DNA of 64,000 nucleotides from Herbiconiux oxytropis (GTDB taxonomy: Bacteria > Actinomycetota > Actinomycetes > Actinomycetales > Microbacteriaceae), in NCBI RefSeq assembly GCF_024979315.1, contig NZ_JANLCK010000012.1, forward strand, positions 39,003-103,002, read 5' to 3'. Each line of letters opens with the position of its first letter. The stretch's first letter is position 1. The notes below the pieces were generated by a model. The model made no database searches. It saw only the letters and a list, made by a program, of their open reading frames with translations, and was not told the origin of the DNA. Positions 16,169-25,075 of this stretch are shown here, in pieces. A program made the translations under genes and the position numbers.

Positions 16169-17188
16169 TCAGAGTTCCAGGACGAGGCGGGGGCAGGCCG
16201 CCCGCGAGACGCAGATCATCATGACCTCGTTGGCCTCCTGCTCGTCCGGGGTCAGCACCGAGTCTCGGTGGTCGACCTCACCCGAGACCACGGGCGTCTC
16301 ACACGTGCCGCACGTGCCCTCTCGGCACGACGAGAGCACGAGCACACCCGCCTCCTCCACGACGTCGAGGATGCTGCGATCCGGCGGCACCGTCACCGTG
16401 GTGCCCGTGAGCTCGAGCTCCACCTCGAACGACTCGTGCCGCACCGGCTCGGCCACCGAACGCGCCTCGAAGCGCTCGAGGTGCAGTGCACCCGCGGGCC
16501 ATGGCGTGCCCCGGACTCCCGCACCGGATGCCACGCTCTCGAGCTCGGCGAGCATCCGTGCAGGCCCGCAGCCGTAGACGTGCGTGCCCGGCGCGACCTC
16601 GAGCGTCGCCAGGTCGAGCCGCCGCCCGGGCTCAGCCGTGTGCACCGACACCCGCGATCCGAAATCGGTCACGAGCTCGTCGACGAACGGCATGCGCTCG
16701 AGCGAGCGCCCCGCGTAGGCCAGCCGCCACGACGCACCGGATGCCTCCACCGCCCGCACCATCGGCAGGAGCGGCGTGATGCCGATGCCACCGGCCACGA
16801 ACAGGTACGACGCACCGGCCACGGGCGGCACGAGCGGGAAGTGATTGCGGGGGCCGCGGATGCGCAGCTCACTGCCGACGGCCACGTGGGCGTGCACGTG
16901 CTCCGAGCCGCCGCGCCCATCGGGGTCCCGCAGCACCGCCACGAGGTAGTGCGACAGATCGTCCGGGTCGCCGCAGAGCGAGTACTGCCGCTCGACTCCC
17001 GGCTGCACGAGCACGTCGAGGTGCGCACCCGGCTCCCAGGCCGGCAGGGTCGAGCCGTCGGCGGCCCGCAGCTCGAGCAGCATCACGTCGGCGGCGACCA
17101 GGCGCGCGTCGTGCACCACGACGTCGATCTCGAGGAGCGCACCAGCACGCGCACCAGCACCGGCAGCAGCACCGGCGACGCCGCTCAC
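16169..17188 (-). CDS. PDR/VanB-type ferredoxin reductase (FMN, NADH, C-terminal [2Fe-2S])
   Basis: The 339-residue protein is a phthalate-dioxygenase-reductase-type electron donor. The FMN domain has RQYSLCGDP at 67-75, the pyridine nucleotide domain has GGIGITPL at 133-140, and the ferredoxin domain ligates [2Fe-2S] with Cys288, 293, 296 and 326. Such reductases normally serve a Rieske oxygenase, but none is encoded in this window, so its partner is unknown. The GTG start overlaps the stop of the upstream XRE-cupin regulator by 4 nt. An Ala/Gly-rich stretch of about 18 residues leads. Confidence 0.9.
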   Translation of the reverse strand: MSGVAGAAAGAGARAGALLEIDVVVHDARLVAADVMLLELRAADGSTLPAWEPGAHLDVLVQPGVERQYSLCGDPDDLSHYLVAVLRDPDGRGGSEHVHAHVAVGSELRIRGPRNHFPLVPPVAGASYLFVAGGIGITPLLPMVRAVEASGASWRLAYAGRSLERMPFVDELVTDFGSRVSVHTAEPGRRLDLATLEVAPGTHVYGCGPARMLAELESVASGAGVRGTPWPAGALHLERFEARSVAEPVRHESFEVELELTGTTVTVPPDRSILDVVEEAGVLVLSSCREGTCGTCETPVVSGEVDHRDSVLTPDEQEANEVMMICVSRAACPRLVLEL

Positions 17189-17742
17189 GAGCCCGCCCTC
17201 CGCTGCTTGACGATGAACAGCCGGTACTCCTCGCCGTCGGCCGACCACCACCGGTGCAGGGTGCCGCCGGCGTAGTGGATCGAATCCCCCGTCACGAGTT
17301 CGAACTCCCCCTCGTCGGCGAGGTCGACGAGCACGCGCCCGCCGACGACGTGCAGGAACTCGTCCTCTTCGTGGGTGTAGAACTCCCCCGGCAGCCGGTT
17401 CGACCCCCGGAACTCCATGGGCACGAACGGCGCCTCGCCGTGCACGAGGATGCGCGCCTCACCGCCGCCGAACGGCCCCTGCGGCCCTTCGGCCCGCCGC
17501 ACCACCGAGACCCTCCCGGCACCGGCGTCGGGCACCGGGATGTCGGCCGACGCGGCGATGAGCTCGATCTGGCTCGACCCGAGTGCTCGCGCGATGCGCT
17601 CGAGCGAGGTCATGCTGGGCCTCGCCTGCCCGCGTTCGAGCTGGCTGAGGAACGGATGCGAGAGGTCGGCGAGCCGTGCCAGTTCCACGAGCGTGAGCCC
17701 GCGGGCACGCCGGAACGAGCGGATGCGCGCACCGAGGCGCAC
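17185..17742 (-). CDS. XRE-family regulator with C-terminal cupin domain
   Basis: The 185-residue regulator has an N-terminal helix-turn-helix (LTLVELARLADLSHPFLSQ, about residues 15-33) and a cupin sensor (FYTHEEDEFLHVVGG; GDSIHYAGGTLHRW) that may bind a small ligand. It is divergent from the amidohydrolase/ABC operon and probably controls it. The start is unsure: the GTG at 17742 has only a weak ribosome site, whereas AAAGGGG stands 7 nt before an in-frame ATC 36 nt further upstream. Initiation at ATC would be rare. Confidence 0.85.
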   Translation of the reverse strand: MRLGARIRSFRRARGLTLVELARLADLSHPFLSQLERGQARPSMTSLERIARALGSSQIELIAASADIPVPDAGAGRVSVVRRAEGPQGPFGGGEARILVHGEAPFVPMEFRGSNRLPGEFYTHEEDEFLHVVGGRVLVDLADEGEFELVTGDSIHYAGGTLHRWWSADGEEYRLFIVKQRRAGS

Positions 17743-17872
17743 GGTCTGCTCGTCGAGGGCGAGGCTTCCGGATGAGATGGCGGACCCCTTTCGGTAGCGG
17801 TCACACAGACAGTAACCACGAATGGAGTCGTGTGCGAAATCGCCCTCAGGCGCAATTTACATTCGGAAATCT

Positions 17873-17931
17873 TTGCGTTACGCAACGGAAACGCGCCGTC
17901 CGTAGCGTGGCCCATGTTGAAGCCATCAACA
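17873..17931. promoter_or_regulatory. Two inverted repeats upstream of the amidohydrolase operon (candidate operators)
   Basis: TTGCG-TTA-CGCAA (17873-17885) is a perfect palindrome and TGTTGA-AGCCA-TCAACA (17915-17931) has perfect 6-bp arms. Both lie in the less GC-rich divergent gap between the XRE-cupin gene and the 17957 operon, so either may be the regulator's binding site. No confident -10/-35 pair was assigned. Confidence 0.55.
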
Positions 17932-17956
17932 TCCGACCGAGCAGGAGATCGACTCG

Positions 17957-19228
17957 ATGACCATGCTCCCCCGCCCGCTGACGCGGCTCACGGATGCGAC
18001 GCTCGCCGACGGCCGCCGGGTCGACGTCGAGATCACGGGCGACACCGTGACCGGCGTGCATCCGGCCGGCACCCTGCGGGAGAACGCATCGGCGACCGAC
18101 CCGGCCGGCCACCTCGACCTCGACGGCTTCCTCCTCGTCACGGCCCCCGCCGAACCCCACGCGCACCTCGACAAGGCGCTCTCCTGGGACCTGATCGAGC
18201 CGCCGATGGGCGACCTCGGCCTCGCGATCGACTCCTGGAAGCGCTACTCGGCCGAGATGACCACCGAGGGCATCGCCGACCGCGCCCGCCGCCAGGCGCT
18301 CGCGATGCTACAGAACGGCACCACCGCCATCCGTTGCCACGTCGACCTGCTGCAGGGCGACGACCCGATGCGCGGTGTGCGGGCCCTGGCCCGGGTGCGC
18401 GAGGAGCTCCGCGACCTCGTCGACATCGAGCTCGTGGCCCTCGCCGGCCCCACGGTGCCCGACCAGCACGTTCTCGACGCCCTCGACCTCGGTGTCGACC
18501 TCGTGGGCGGTGCGCCGCACCTGGCCGACGACCCCGACACCGACCTCAGGCGCCTGCTGGCCCTCGCCGACCTCCGCGCGGTGGGCGTCGACATCCACAC
18601 CGACGAGAGCCTCGACGGCGCCGTCACCCTGCTCGCCCTGGCCGAGGTCGTGCGCGACTGGCCCGAGGGCCGGCCCGCCACGGCCGGACACTGCGTGCGC
18701 CTGGGCACCCTCGACCCCGAGAGCCGCGACGCCGTCATCCGTGAGGTGGTGCGGAGCGACGTCGGCATCGTGACGTTGCCCATCACGAACCTCTACCTGC
18801 AGGGCTGGGGTCACGCCGTGGCGACTCCCCGCGGCCTCACGGCCGTGCGCGAGCTCCTGGATGCCGGGGTGCGGCTCGGAGCGGGGGCCGACAACGTGCG
18901 CGACCCGTTCAACCCCGTCGGCCGGAGCGACGCCCTCGAGACCGCCTCCCTGCTCGTGACCGCCGGGCACCTCACGCTCGACGAGGCCTACGCCGCTGTG
19001 AGCGCGGGAGCCCGCTCGGTCATGCGCCTGCCGGAGGCCGGTGTCGCGGTCGGCGCCAGGGCAGAGCTGCTCGCCGTGCGCGGCGGCAGCCTCTCCGAGG
19101 TCGTCGCCGAGGCCTCCGCCGACCGCTTCGTCGTGCACGCCGGGCGCCTGGTCGCCCAGAGCTCCGTCACCCGGCAGATCGCCGCCCCCGCCGTGTCGCC
19201 CGTCGACGCCCTGACCGAAACGAGGTGA
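17957..19228 (+). CDS. Cytosine deaminase-like amidohydrolase
   Basis: The 423-residue amidohydrolase is related to CodA-type cytosine and isocytosine deaminases. It has EPHAHLDKAL (His68 and His70), DIHTDES (strand-5 His with the catalytic Glu), GHCVRLG and GADNVRDPF with the last metal Asp. Substrates of this branch include cytosine, creatinine-like rings and other small N-heterocycles; the actual one cannot be read from sequence. It heads an eight-gene operon including an ABC importer. A GGAG ribosome site lies ten bases before the ATG. Confidence 0.78.
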   Translation: MTMLPRPLTRLTDATLADGRRVDVEITGDTVTGVHPAGTLRENASATDPAGHLDLDGFLLVTAPAEPHAHLDKALSWDLIEPPMGDLGLAIDSWKRYSAEMTTEGIADRARRQALAMLQNGTTAIRCHVDLLQGDDPMRGVRALARVREELRDLVDIELVALAGPTVPDQHVLDALDLGVDLVGGAPHLADDPDTDLRRLLALADLRAVGVDIHTDESLDGAVTLLALAEVVRDWPEGRPATAGHCVRLGTLDPESRDAVIREVVRSDVGIVTLPITNLYLQGWGHAVATPRGLTAVRELLDAGVRLGAGADNVRDPFNPVGRSDALETASLLVTAGHLTLDEAYAAVSAGARSVMRLPEAGVAVGARAELLAVRGGSLSEVVAEASADRFVVHAGRLVAQSSVTRQIAAPAVSPVDALTETR

Positions 19229-19236
19229 GAAGCTCC

Positions 19237-20010
19237 ATGACCATCGCAGCTCCCCCCGTCGCCCCCGCGACGAAGACCGACCAGCTCCTCAACTTCCAGG
19301 ACGTCGCGATGACGTTCCCCAACGGCACCACCGCGCTCTCGGGCGTCGACCTCACGGTCGACCGCGGCGAGTTCGTGACCGTCGTCGGCCCCTCGGGCTG
19401 CGGCAAGTCGACCCTGCTCCGGATCGCCTCCGGACTCACCCCCGCCACCGAGGGCCTCACCGAGGTCGACACCACGCGCATCGGCTACGTGTTCCAGGAT
19501 GCGACGCTGCTGCCGTGGCGCGACGTGCAGTCGAACGTGGAGCTGCTCGCCGAGCTCAACGGCGTGCCCAAGGCCAAGCGCCGGGTCACCGCCAAGGAGG
19601 CGATCGACCTCGTGGGACTCACAGGCTTCGAGAAGCACCTGCCGAAGACGCTGTCGGGCGGCATGCGCATGCGCACGAGCCTCGCCCGGAGCCTCACCCT
19701 CGACCCCGAGCTGTTCCTCTTCGACGAGCCGTTCGGCGCGCTCGACGAGATCACCCGCGAGCGCCTCAACGACGAGCTCATCAAGCTCTTCACCGAGCAG
19801 CAGTTCGCCGGGCTGTTCATCACCCACTCGGTGTCGGAGGCGGTCTACCTCTCCACCAAGGTCGTGGTCATGTCGGGGCGACCCGGCAAGATCGTCGACA
19901 CCTTCCCGGTGGACTTCCCGTTCCCGCGGGATCCCGAGATCCGCTTCACCGCCGAGTTCGCCGAGCTCTGCGGCAAGGTCTCCCACGCACTCCGAGAGGG
20001 ACACCACTGA
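19237..20010 (+). CDS. ABC transporter ATP-binding protein (SsuB/TauB/ThiZ-like)
   Basis: The 257-residue ATPase energises the importer encoded by the next two genes. Walker A is GPSGCGKST at 51-59, the signature is LSGGMRMRTSLARS and Walker B is LFLFDEPFGALDE. The pattern FQDATLLPWRDVQSNV is typical of nitrate/sulfonate/pyrimidine-precursor importers. The ATG at 19237 is chosen over a GTG at 19225 that overlaps the preceding stop. Its stop overlaps the permease start (TGATG). Confidence 0.93.
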   Translation: MTIAAPPVAPATKTDQLLNFQDVAMTFPNGTTALSGVDLTVDRGEFVTVVGPSGCGKSTLLRIASGLTPATEGLTEVDTTRIGYVFQDATLLPWRDVQSNVELLAELNGVPKAKRRVTAKEAIDLVGLTGFEKHLPKTLSGGMRMRTSLARSLTLDPELFLFDEPFGALDEITRERLNDELIKLFTEQQFAGLFITHSVSEAVYLSTKVVVMSGRPGKIVDTFPVDFPFPRDPEIRFTAEFAELCGKVSHALREGHH

Positions 20011-20861
20011 TGACCGTCGCAACTCCTGCCGCGCCGAAGAACCGCACCATCATGCGGCCCGGCACCGTGAAGACGAGCCGAAGGAAGTCGGCCACCTGGG
20101 TGCCGCCCCTCCTCGTGGCCCTCGGCATCATCGCCGTCTGGTACCTCGTCTCCTACGTCTTCCTCGACGAGCAGCGGCGCTTCCTCCTCCCGCCCCCGCA
20201 CGAGATCTTCACCGACGCGTTCTTCCAGCCCGACGTGATCAGCGACATCATGGTGGCGCTCGGCCGCACCGCCGTGGTCGCCCTCGTGGGGCTCGCCATC
20301 GCGATCGTGCTCGGCGTGGCGTGGGCGGTCGCGATGAGCCAGGCGCGCTGGATCGAGCGCTCGACCTTCCCCTACGCCGTCATCCTGCAGTGCATCCCGA
20401 TCCTCGCCCTCGTGCCGCTGATCGGCTTCTGGTTCGGCTTCGACTACCCGGCCCGCATCATCGTGTGCATCATGATCGCGCTGTTCCCGATGGTCTCGAA
20501 CACCCTCTTCGGCCTGCAGTCGGTCGACAAGGGCCAGCGCGAGCTCTTCCAGCTGCAGAAGGCCGGCCGCTGGACCGTGCTCACGAAGCTCGAATTCCCC
20601 GCCGCCCTCCCGGCGATCTTCGCCGGCATGCGCATCTCGGCGGGCCTCGCCGTGGTGGGCGCCATCGTGGGCGACTACTTCTTCCGCCGCGGTGAGCCGG
20701 GTCTCGGCTCCCTCATCTCGAACTACCAGTCCCGCGTGCAGTCCGCCGAGCTGTTCGCGGCCATCATCACCGCCAGCCTCTTCGGCGTCGTGATCTTCGC
20801 GTTCTTCGGCTGGCTCGGCAAGCGCGTCGTCGGCAAGTGGTACGACTTCTCCGCCAGCTGA
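20010..20861 (+). CDS. ABC transporter permease (SsuC/TauC-like)
   Basis: The 283-residue membrane protein has about six hydrophobic segments, beginning with LLVALGIIAVWYLVSYVF. The EAA-type coupling loop is seen in LQKAGRWTVLTKLEFPAALP. A single permease gene implies a homodimer, as in Ssu-type systems. A 103-bp gap without an obvious hairpin separates it from the binding-protein gene. Confidence 0.92.
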   Translation: MTVATPAAPKNRTIMRPGTVKTSRRKSATWVPPLLVALGIIAVWYLVSYVFLDEQRRFLLPPPHEIFTDAFFQPDVISDIMVALGRTAVVALVGLAIAIVLGVAWAVAMSQARWIERSTFPYAVILQCIPILALVPLIGFWFGFDYPARIIVCIMIALFPMVSNTLFGLQSVDKGQRELFQLQKAGRWTVLTKLEFPAALPAIFAGMRISAGLAVVGAIVGDYFFRRGEPGLGSLISNYQSRVQSAELFAAIITASLFGVVIFAFFGWLGKRVVGKWYDFSAS

Positions 20862-20964
20862 GAACCGACCCGACACCGCCCGGCCCGGCCGCCATTCGTC
20901 CAGCCCCCATCCGTCCCACCGCACCACAGCCCTGCACCACCTGATCCACCTAGAAGGAGAAGAC

Positions 20965-22140
20965 ATGCGCAGCACCCGAACCCGGCTCGTCCTCGCGGCG
21001 GGCCTCGTCGCCACCACAGCGGTCGCCCTGAGCGCCTGCAGCACCGGCTCCGGAGCCTCCGAGTCGACCGCCTCGGCCGATCTCGAGATCGGCTCCGTCG
21101 ATCTCGCGGCTGCCGGTTGTCCCGCCTCGGTCGTCATCCAGACCGACTGGAACCCCGAGGCCGAGCACGGCCACCTCTACCAGATGCTCGGCGACGACTA
21201 CGAGATCGACGCCGACAACAAGCTCGTCTCCGGCCCGCTCATGTCCTCCGGCGAGTACACGGGCGTCGACGTCGAGATCCGCTCCGGCGGCCCCGCCATC
21301 GGCTTCCAGACGGTCTCGAGCCAGATGTACACCGACCCCGACATCATGCTCGGCTACGTCTCCACCGACGAGTCGGTGCAGCTCTCGGCCGACATGCCCA
21401 CCACCTCGGTCTTCGCGCCTCTCGACATCAGTCCGCTGATGATCATGTGGGACCCGGAGACCTACCCCGAGGCCGAGACGGTCGAGGACATCGTGGCCGA
21501 CGGCGCGGTCATCCGCTACTTCGGCGGATCGGCCTACATGGAGTACCTGATGTCGGCCGGCGTCGTGCCCACGGCTCAGGCAGACGGCTCCTACGACGGC
21601 ACCCCGGCGACCTTCGTGGCCTCGGGCGGCAAGGACGCCCAGCAGGGCTTCGCCTCGGCCGAGCCCTACATCTACGAGAACGAGGTCTCGGCGTGGGAGA
21701 AGCCGATCGCCTACCAGCTCATCAACGACACCGGCTACCCCTTCTACATGTCGTCGATGGCCGTGCGCACCGACGACCTCGAGGCGAACAGCGAGTGCCT
21801 CGCGGCCCTCGTGCCCGTGCTGCAGCAGGCCGAGGTCGACTACTTCGCCGACCCGGCCACGACCAACTCGCTGATCCTCGACCTGGTCGAGCAGTTCGAC
21901 ACCGGCTGGGTCTACTCGCAGGGTGTCGCCGACTACTCGGTGAAGACCATGATCGACGAGGGCATCGTGGGCAACGGCCCCAACGACACCATCGGCGACT
22001 TCGAGGACGCCCGCGTCTCGGAGCTGTTCGACAAGATCGTGCCCGTCTTCGAGGGCCTCGGCACCGCTCCGGCGGAGGGCCTGACCGCCGAGGACATCTA
22101 CACCAACGAGTTCATCGACACCTCGATCGGCCTCAAGTAG
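20965..22140 (+). CDS. ABC transporter substrate-binding lipoprotein
   Basis: The 391-residue secreted lipoprotein has a lipobox ALSAC with Cys25 and then a Ser/Ala/Thr-rich spacer. DWNPEAEHGHLYQMLG resembles NMT1/THI5-type binding proteins, which carry pyrimidine precursors, nitrate or small sulfonates. A strong ribosome site, AAGGAG, stands seven bases upstream of the ATG. The ligand is unknown, but enzymes in the same operon suggest a small N-heterocycle. Confidence 0.9.
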   Translation: MRSTRTRLVLAAGLVATTAVALSACSTGSGASESTASADLEIGSVDLAAAGCPASVVIQTDWNPEAEHGHLYQMLGDDYEIDADNKLVSGPLMSSGEYTGVDVEIRSGGPAIGFQTVSSQMYTDPDIMLGYVSTDESVQLSADMPTTSVFAPLDISPLMIMWDPETYPEAETVEDIVADGAVIRYFGGSAYMEYLMSAGVVPTAQADGSYDGTPATFVASGGKDAQQGFASAEPYIYENEVSAWEKPIAYQLINDTGYPFYMSSMAVRTDDLEANSECLAALVPVLQQAEVDYFADPATTNSLILDLVEQFDTGWVYSQGVADYSVKTMIDEGIVGNGPNDTIGDFEDARVSELFDKIVPVFEGLGTAPAEGLTAEDIYTNEFIDTSIGLK

Positions 22141-22142
22141 CC

Positions 22143-22916
22143 ATGACGCTCCCCACCGTGACGGAGTCCCGGCTGCAGGGGCCACGGCTCCTCGGCAAGA
22201 AGATCGTCGTCGCCGGTGGGGCGCGTGGCATCGGAGCCGAGATCGCCCGGCGGTGCGCGGTCGAGGGCGCTGAGATCAGCGTCCTCGACCGCCTCGCCGA
22301 GGAGGGCTCGGCGTTCGCCGCCGGGATCGGCTGCCACTTCGTGCCCGTCGACCTCACCGACGAAGCGAGCACCAGGGATGCCCTCGGCGAGGCCATCGCC
22401 GCGCTCGACGGCATCGACGTGCTCGTCAACAACGCGGGCATCCTGCGCTTCTCACCGCTTCTCGAGATCAGCCTCGAGGAGTGGAACACCATGTTCGCCA
22501 TCAACACCACGGCGATGCTCCTCACCACCCAGATCGCGGCCCGCTCGATGATCGAGGCCGGCACCGGCGGCAAGATCGTGAACCTCGCGAGCATGGCCGG
22601 CAAGACCGGCGGCGCGGGCCAGGGCCACTACGCCGCGTCGAAGGCGGCCGTGATCGCCCTCACCAGGGTGACCGCCCTCGAGCTCGGCGCATCCGGGATC
22701 ACCGCCAACTGCATCTGCCCCGGCTACGTGCTCACCGACATGGGCGCGGCAACCCGCACCGAGGCCGACGTGGCCGAGTGGTCGAGCTACTCACCGCTCG
22801 GCCGGCTCGCCGAACCCTCCGACGTGGCCGGCGTCGCCGCGTTCCTCGCCTCCGCCGACTCCGATTACATGACCGGCCAAGCCGTCAATGTGACCGGCGG
22901 CATGATCATGCACTGA
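22143..22916 (+). CDS. Short-chain dehydrogenase/reductase
   Basis: The 257-residue classical SDR binds NAD(P) through GGARGIGAE near residue 25. It has NNAGIL, and the catalytic Ser and Tyr-x3-Lys occur in NLASMAGKTG and HYAASKAA. It probably interconverts an alcohol and a ketone intermediate. It starts 2 nt after the binding-protein stop, so it belongs to the same transcript. The substrate is not recognisable. Confidence 0.92.
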   Translation: MTLPTVTESRLQGPRLLGKKIVVAGGARGIGAEIARRCAVEGAEISVLDRLAEEGSAFAAGIGCHFVPVDLTDEASTRDALGEAIAALDGIDVLVNNAGILRFSPLLEISLEEWNTMFAINTTAMLLTTQIAARSMIEAGTGGKIVNLASMAGKTGGAGQGHYAASKAAVIALTRVTALELGASGITANCICPGYVLTDMGAATRTEADVAEWSSYSPLGRLAEPSDVAGVAAFLASADSDYMTGQAVNVTGGMIMH

Positions 22917-22937
22917 ACCAGAACCGAAGGATCCACC

Positions 22938-24278
22938 ATGAGCGCCACACCCGACCAGATCGCCGCCCTCGCCGCCGAGCTCACCGAGCTCCTCGGCCCG
23001 CGCGGAGTCACCACCGAGCTGCGGGGCCGCGAGAAGGCCTCGGTCGACGGCGCGAAGATGTCGCCCATCCTCGCCGAGCAGCTCCCGCTCGGCCTCGCCG
23101 ACCTCGTGGCGTTCCCGGCGAGTGCCGAGCAGATCGCCCAGACCGTCGCCGCGGCCGTGCGCCACGGCGTCTCGGTGACCCCCCGTGGCAAGGGCACCGG
23201 CAACTACGGCCAGGCGATCCCGCTGGAGGGCGGTCTCGTGCTCGACATGTCGAAGGCCCGCGCGGTCGTGGAGGTCGGCGACGGCTGGCTCACCGCCGAG
23301 GCCGGCACCCCCATGGTCACGATCGAGCAGGCCGCCCGCGAAGCCGGCCAGCAGATCCTGATGTACCCCTCCACGGCCCAGTCCTCGCTCGGCGGGTTCC
23401 TGTCGGGCGGATCGGGAGGCACGGGCTCCATCAAGCACGGCTCCACCATGAGCGGCGACTACGTCAAGGCGCTCGACGTGGTCCACGCCTCCCCCACGGC
23501 CGAGCTCGTGCACGTCGAGGGCGCCGACGCGCAGTCCTACGTGCACACCTATGGCACGGCCGGCATCATCGCCCGCGCCACCATCGCCCTCGAGCCGATG
23601 CAGGACTGGGTGGGCTTCTACGCGAGCTTCCCGGCGTTCGAGGATGCGACGGGGGTCATCCGCCAGATCGGCTGGCTCGAGCCCACGCCCCGCCTCGTCT
23701 CCGCCGACCTGCCCGAGATCTCCGATGCCCTCCCCGACGACCCGGCCATCCCCAAGGGCCGTGCCTCCCTCCGGGCCATTCTCGACCGGGAGTCCGTCGC
23801 CGCCGCGGCAGCGCTCGTGGAGGGCGCGGGCGGGCGCGTCGAGGAGGTGCGCGAGGGGCCACAGGCCACCGTGAAGATCTCGATGCTCTCGTACAACCAC
23901 CCCATCGAGTGGCTGCAGAAGTCGAGCGATGAGCCGTACTTCCACGTGGAGGTCTCGGGCGCCGCCCTCGTGGAGCGTCTCGACGAGGTGCACCAGGTCT
24001 ACCCCGGCGCCATGCTCCACATCGAGGCCCAGCGCGACCACCCGATCGGCATGCTCGCAGCTCCCTACGTGAGCCCGGAGGCCGTCTACCTCGGCTACGA
24101 GCGGCTCACGGCGATCGGGGTGGGCTTCCACAGCCCGCACCAGTGGTTCGTCGACCACGAGGTCGAGCGCACGCGCTCGCTCGCGGCCGAGACCGACCCG
24201 GAGGGCCTGCTCAACCCCGGCAAGCTGCCCGCGCGGGAGACCGTCTCGGCCGTGCCGACCGGGGTGAAGCCGGTATGA
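22938..24278 (+). CDS. FAD-linked oxidase/dehydrogenase (PCMH-type, GlcD-like)
   Basis: The 446-residue protein has a PCMH FAD domain, with TPRGKGTGNYGQAIP in the flavin pyrophosphate-binding region and SSLGGFLSGGSGGTGSIKHG, and a GlcD-like C-terminal cap ending DPEGLLNPGKLP. Relatives oxidise 2-hydroxy acids, aldoses or N-heterocycles. The substrate is unknown. Context (between an SDR and a creatininase homologue) suggests oxidation of a ring or hydroxy-acid intermediate. Its stop overlaps the next start (ATGA). Confidence 0.9.
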   Translation: MSATPDQIAALAAELTELLGPRGVTTELRGREKASVDGAKMSPILAEQLPLGLADLVAFPASAEQIAQTVAAAVRHGVSVTPRGKGTGNYGQAIPLEGGLVLDMSKARAVVEVGDGWLTAEAGTPMVTIEQAAREAGQQILMYPSTAQSSLGGFLSGGSGGTGSIKHGSTMSGDYVKALDVVHASPTAELVHVEGADAQSYVHTYGTAGIIARATIALEPMQDWVGFYASFPAFEDATGVIRQIGWLEPTPRLVSADLPEISDALPDDPAIPKGRASLRAILDRESVAAAAALVEGAGGRVEEVREGPQATVKISMLSYNHPIEWLQKSSDEPYFHVEVSGAALVERLDEVHQVYPGAMLHIEAQRDHPIGMLAAPYVSPEAVYLGYERLTAIGVGFHSPHQWFVDHEVERTRSLAAETDPEGLLNPGKLPARETVSAVPTGVKPV

Positions 24279-25075
24279 GCGCATCCGGGCCGGCGCCGGC
24301 CACCCGTCGTCTCGCCGAGCTGTCGGGCACCGCGGCGGGCGCAGCGCTCTCGGCCGACTCGATCGTGGTGCTGCCCACCGGCGCCATCGAGCACCACGGC
24401 CCGCACCTGCCGCTGATGACCGACCACCTCATCGCCGACAGCGTCTCGAACGCCGCGGTCGACGCGGCCGCTGCCGCGGGGCTCGACATCTGGATCCTGC
24501 CCACCATCGCCTACACGAAGTCCGACGAGCACCACTGGGCGCCGGGCACGATGTGGATCGGCTGGGACACGCTCATGCAGACGGTCGTCGAGCTCGGCTC
24601 CTCGATCGCGGCCGCGGGAGCCACCACGCTCGTGTTCTTCAACGGCCACGGCGGCAACCTCGCGCTGCTGCAGGTGGCCTGCCGCGAGCTGCGGAGGCGC
24701 TTCGGCCTGCAGACGTTCCTGATGGGGGCGACCGTCCCGGCGGGTGCCCACGACGGACCGGAGGAGCTCGGCCTCGGCATCCACGCCGGGCACGCCGAGA
24801 CCTCGCTGGTGCTGCACCTGCGCCCCGACCTCGTCGACCTCTCGCTCGCCGAGCGCAGCGTGCCCGAGCATCTCGCGGACTTCGAGCACATCGGCTTCAA
24901 GAAGCGCGTGACCTTCGGCTGGCTCTCGAACGACTTCGGCACCAACGGCACCCTCGGCGATCCCACCGGCGCGAGCGCCGCCTACGGCCGGGAGCTCTTC
25001 GACCTCTCGGTGGCCCAGGCCGTCGAGGCCTTCGCCGAGATCGCGCGCTTCGACCCGGCCGGAGCGCCGCGATGA
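24275..25075 (+). CDS. Creatininase-family amidohydrolase
   Basis: The 266-residue metallo-hydrolase has the family metal residues in PTGAIEHHGPHLPLMTDH (Glu39, His41, Asp50), FFNGHGGN and HAGHAETS. Characterised members open creatinine, remove formyl groups from formamidopyrimidines (ArfB) or cleave a peptide (MftE). With no mycofactocin genes nearby, hydrolysis of a cyclic or formyl amide in the operon's pathway is the likelier role. It overlaps both neighbours by 4 nt. Confidence 0.88.
   Translation: MSASGPAPATRRLAELSGTAAGAALSADSIVVLPTGAIEHHGPHLPLMTDHLIADSVSNAAVDAAAAAGLDIWILPTIAYTKSDEHHWAPGTMWIGWDTLMQTVVELGSSIAAAGATTLVFFNGHGGNLALLQVACRELRRRFGLQTFLMGATVPAGAHDGPEELGLGIHAGHAETSLVLHLRPDLVDLSLAERSVPEHLADFEHIGFKKRVTFGWLSNDFGTNGTLGDPTGASAAYGRELFDLSVAQAVEAFAEIARFDPAGAPR

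Noticed and set aside
24275..25075. Mycofactocin peptidase MftE
   Set aside because: It belongs to the same creatininase family, but no mftA-D or mftF genes are nearby and the operon is catabolic.
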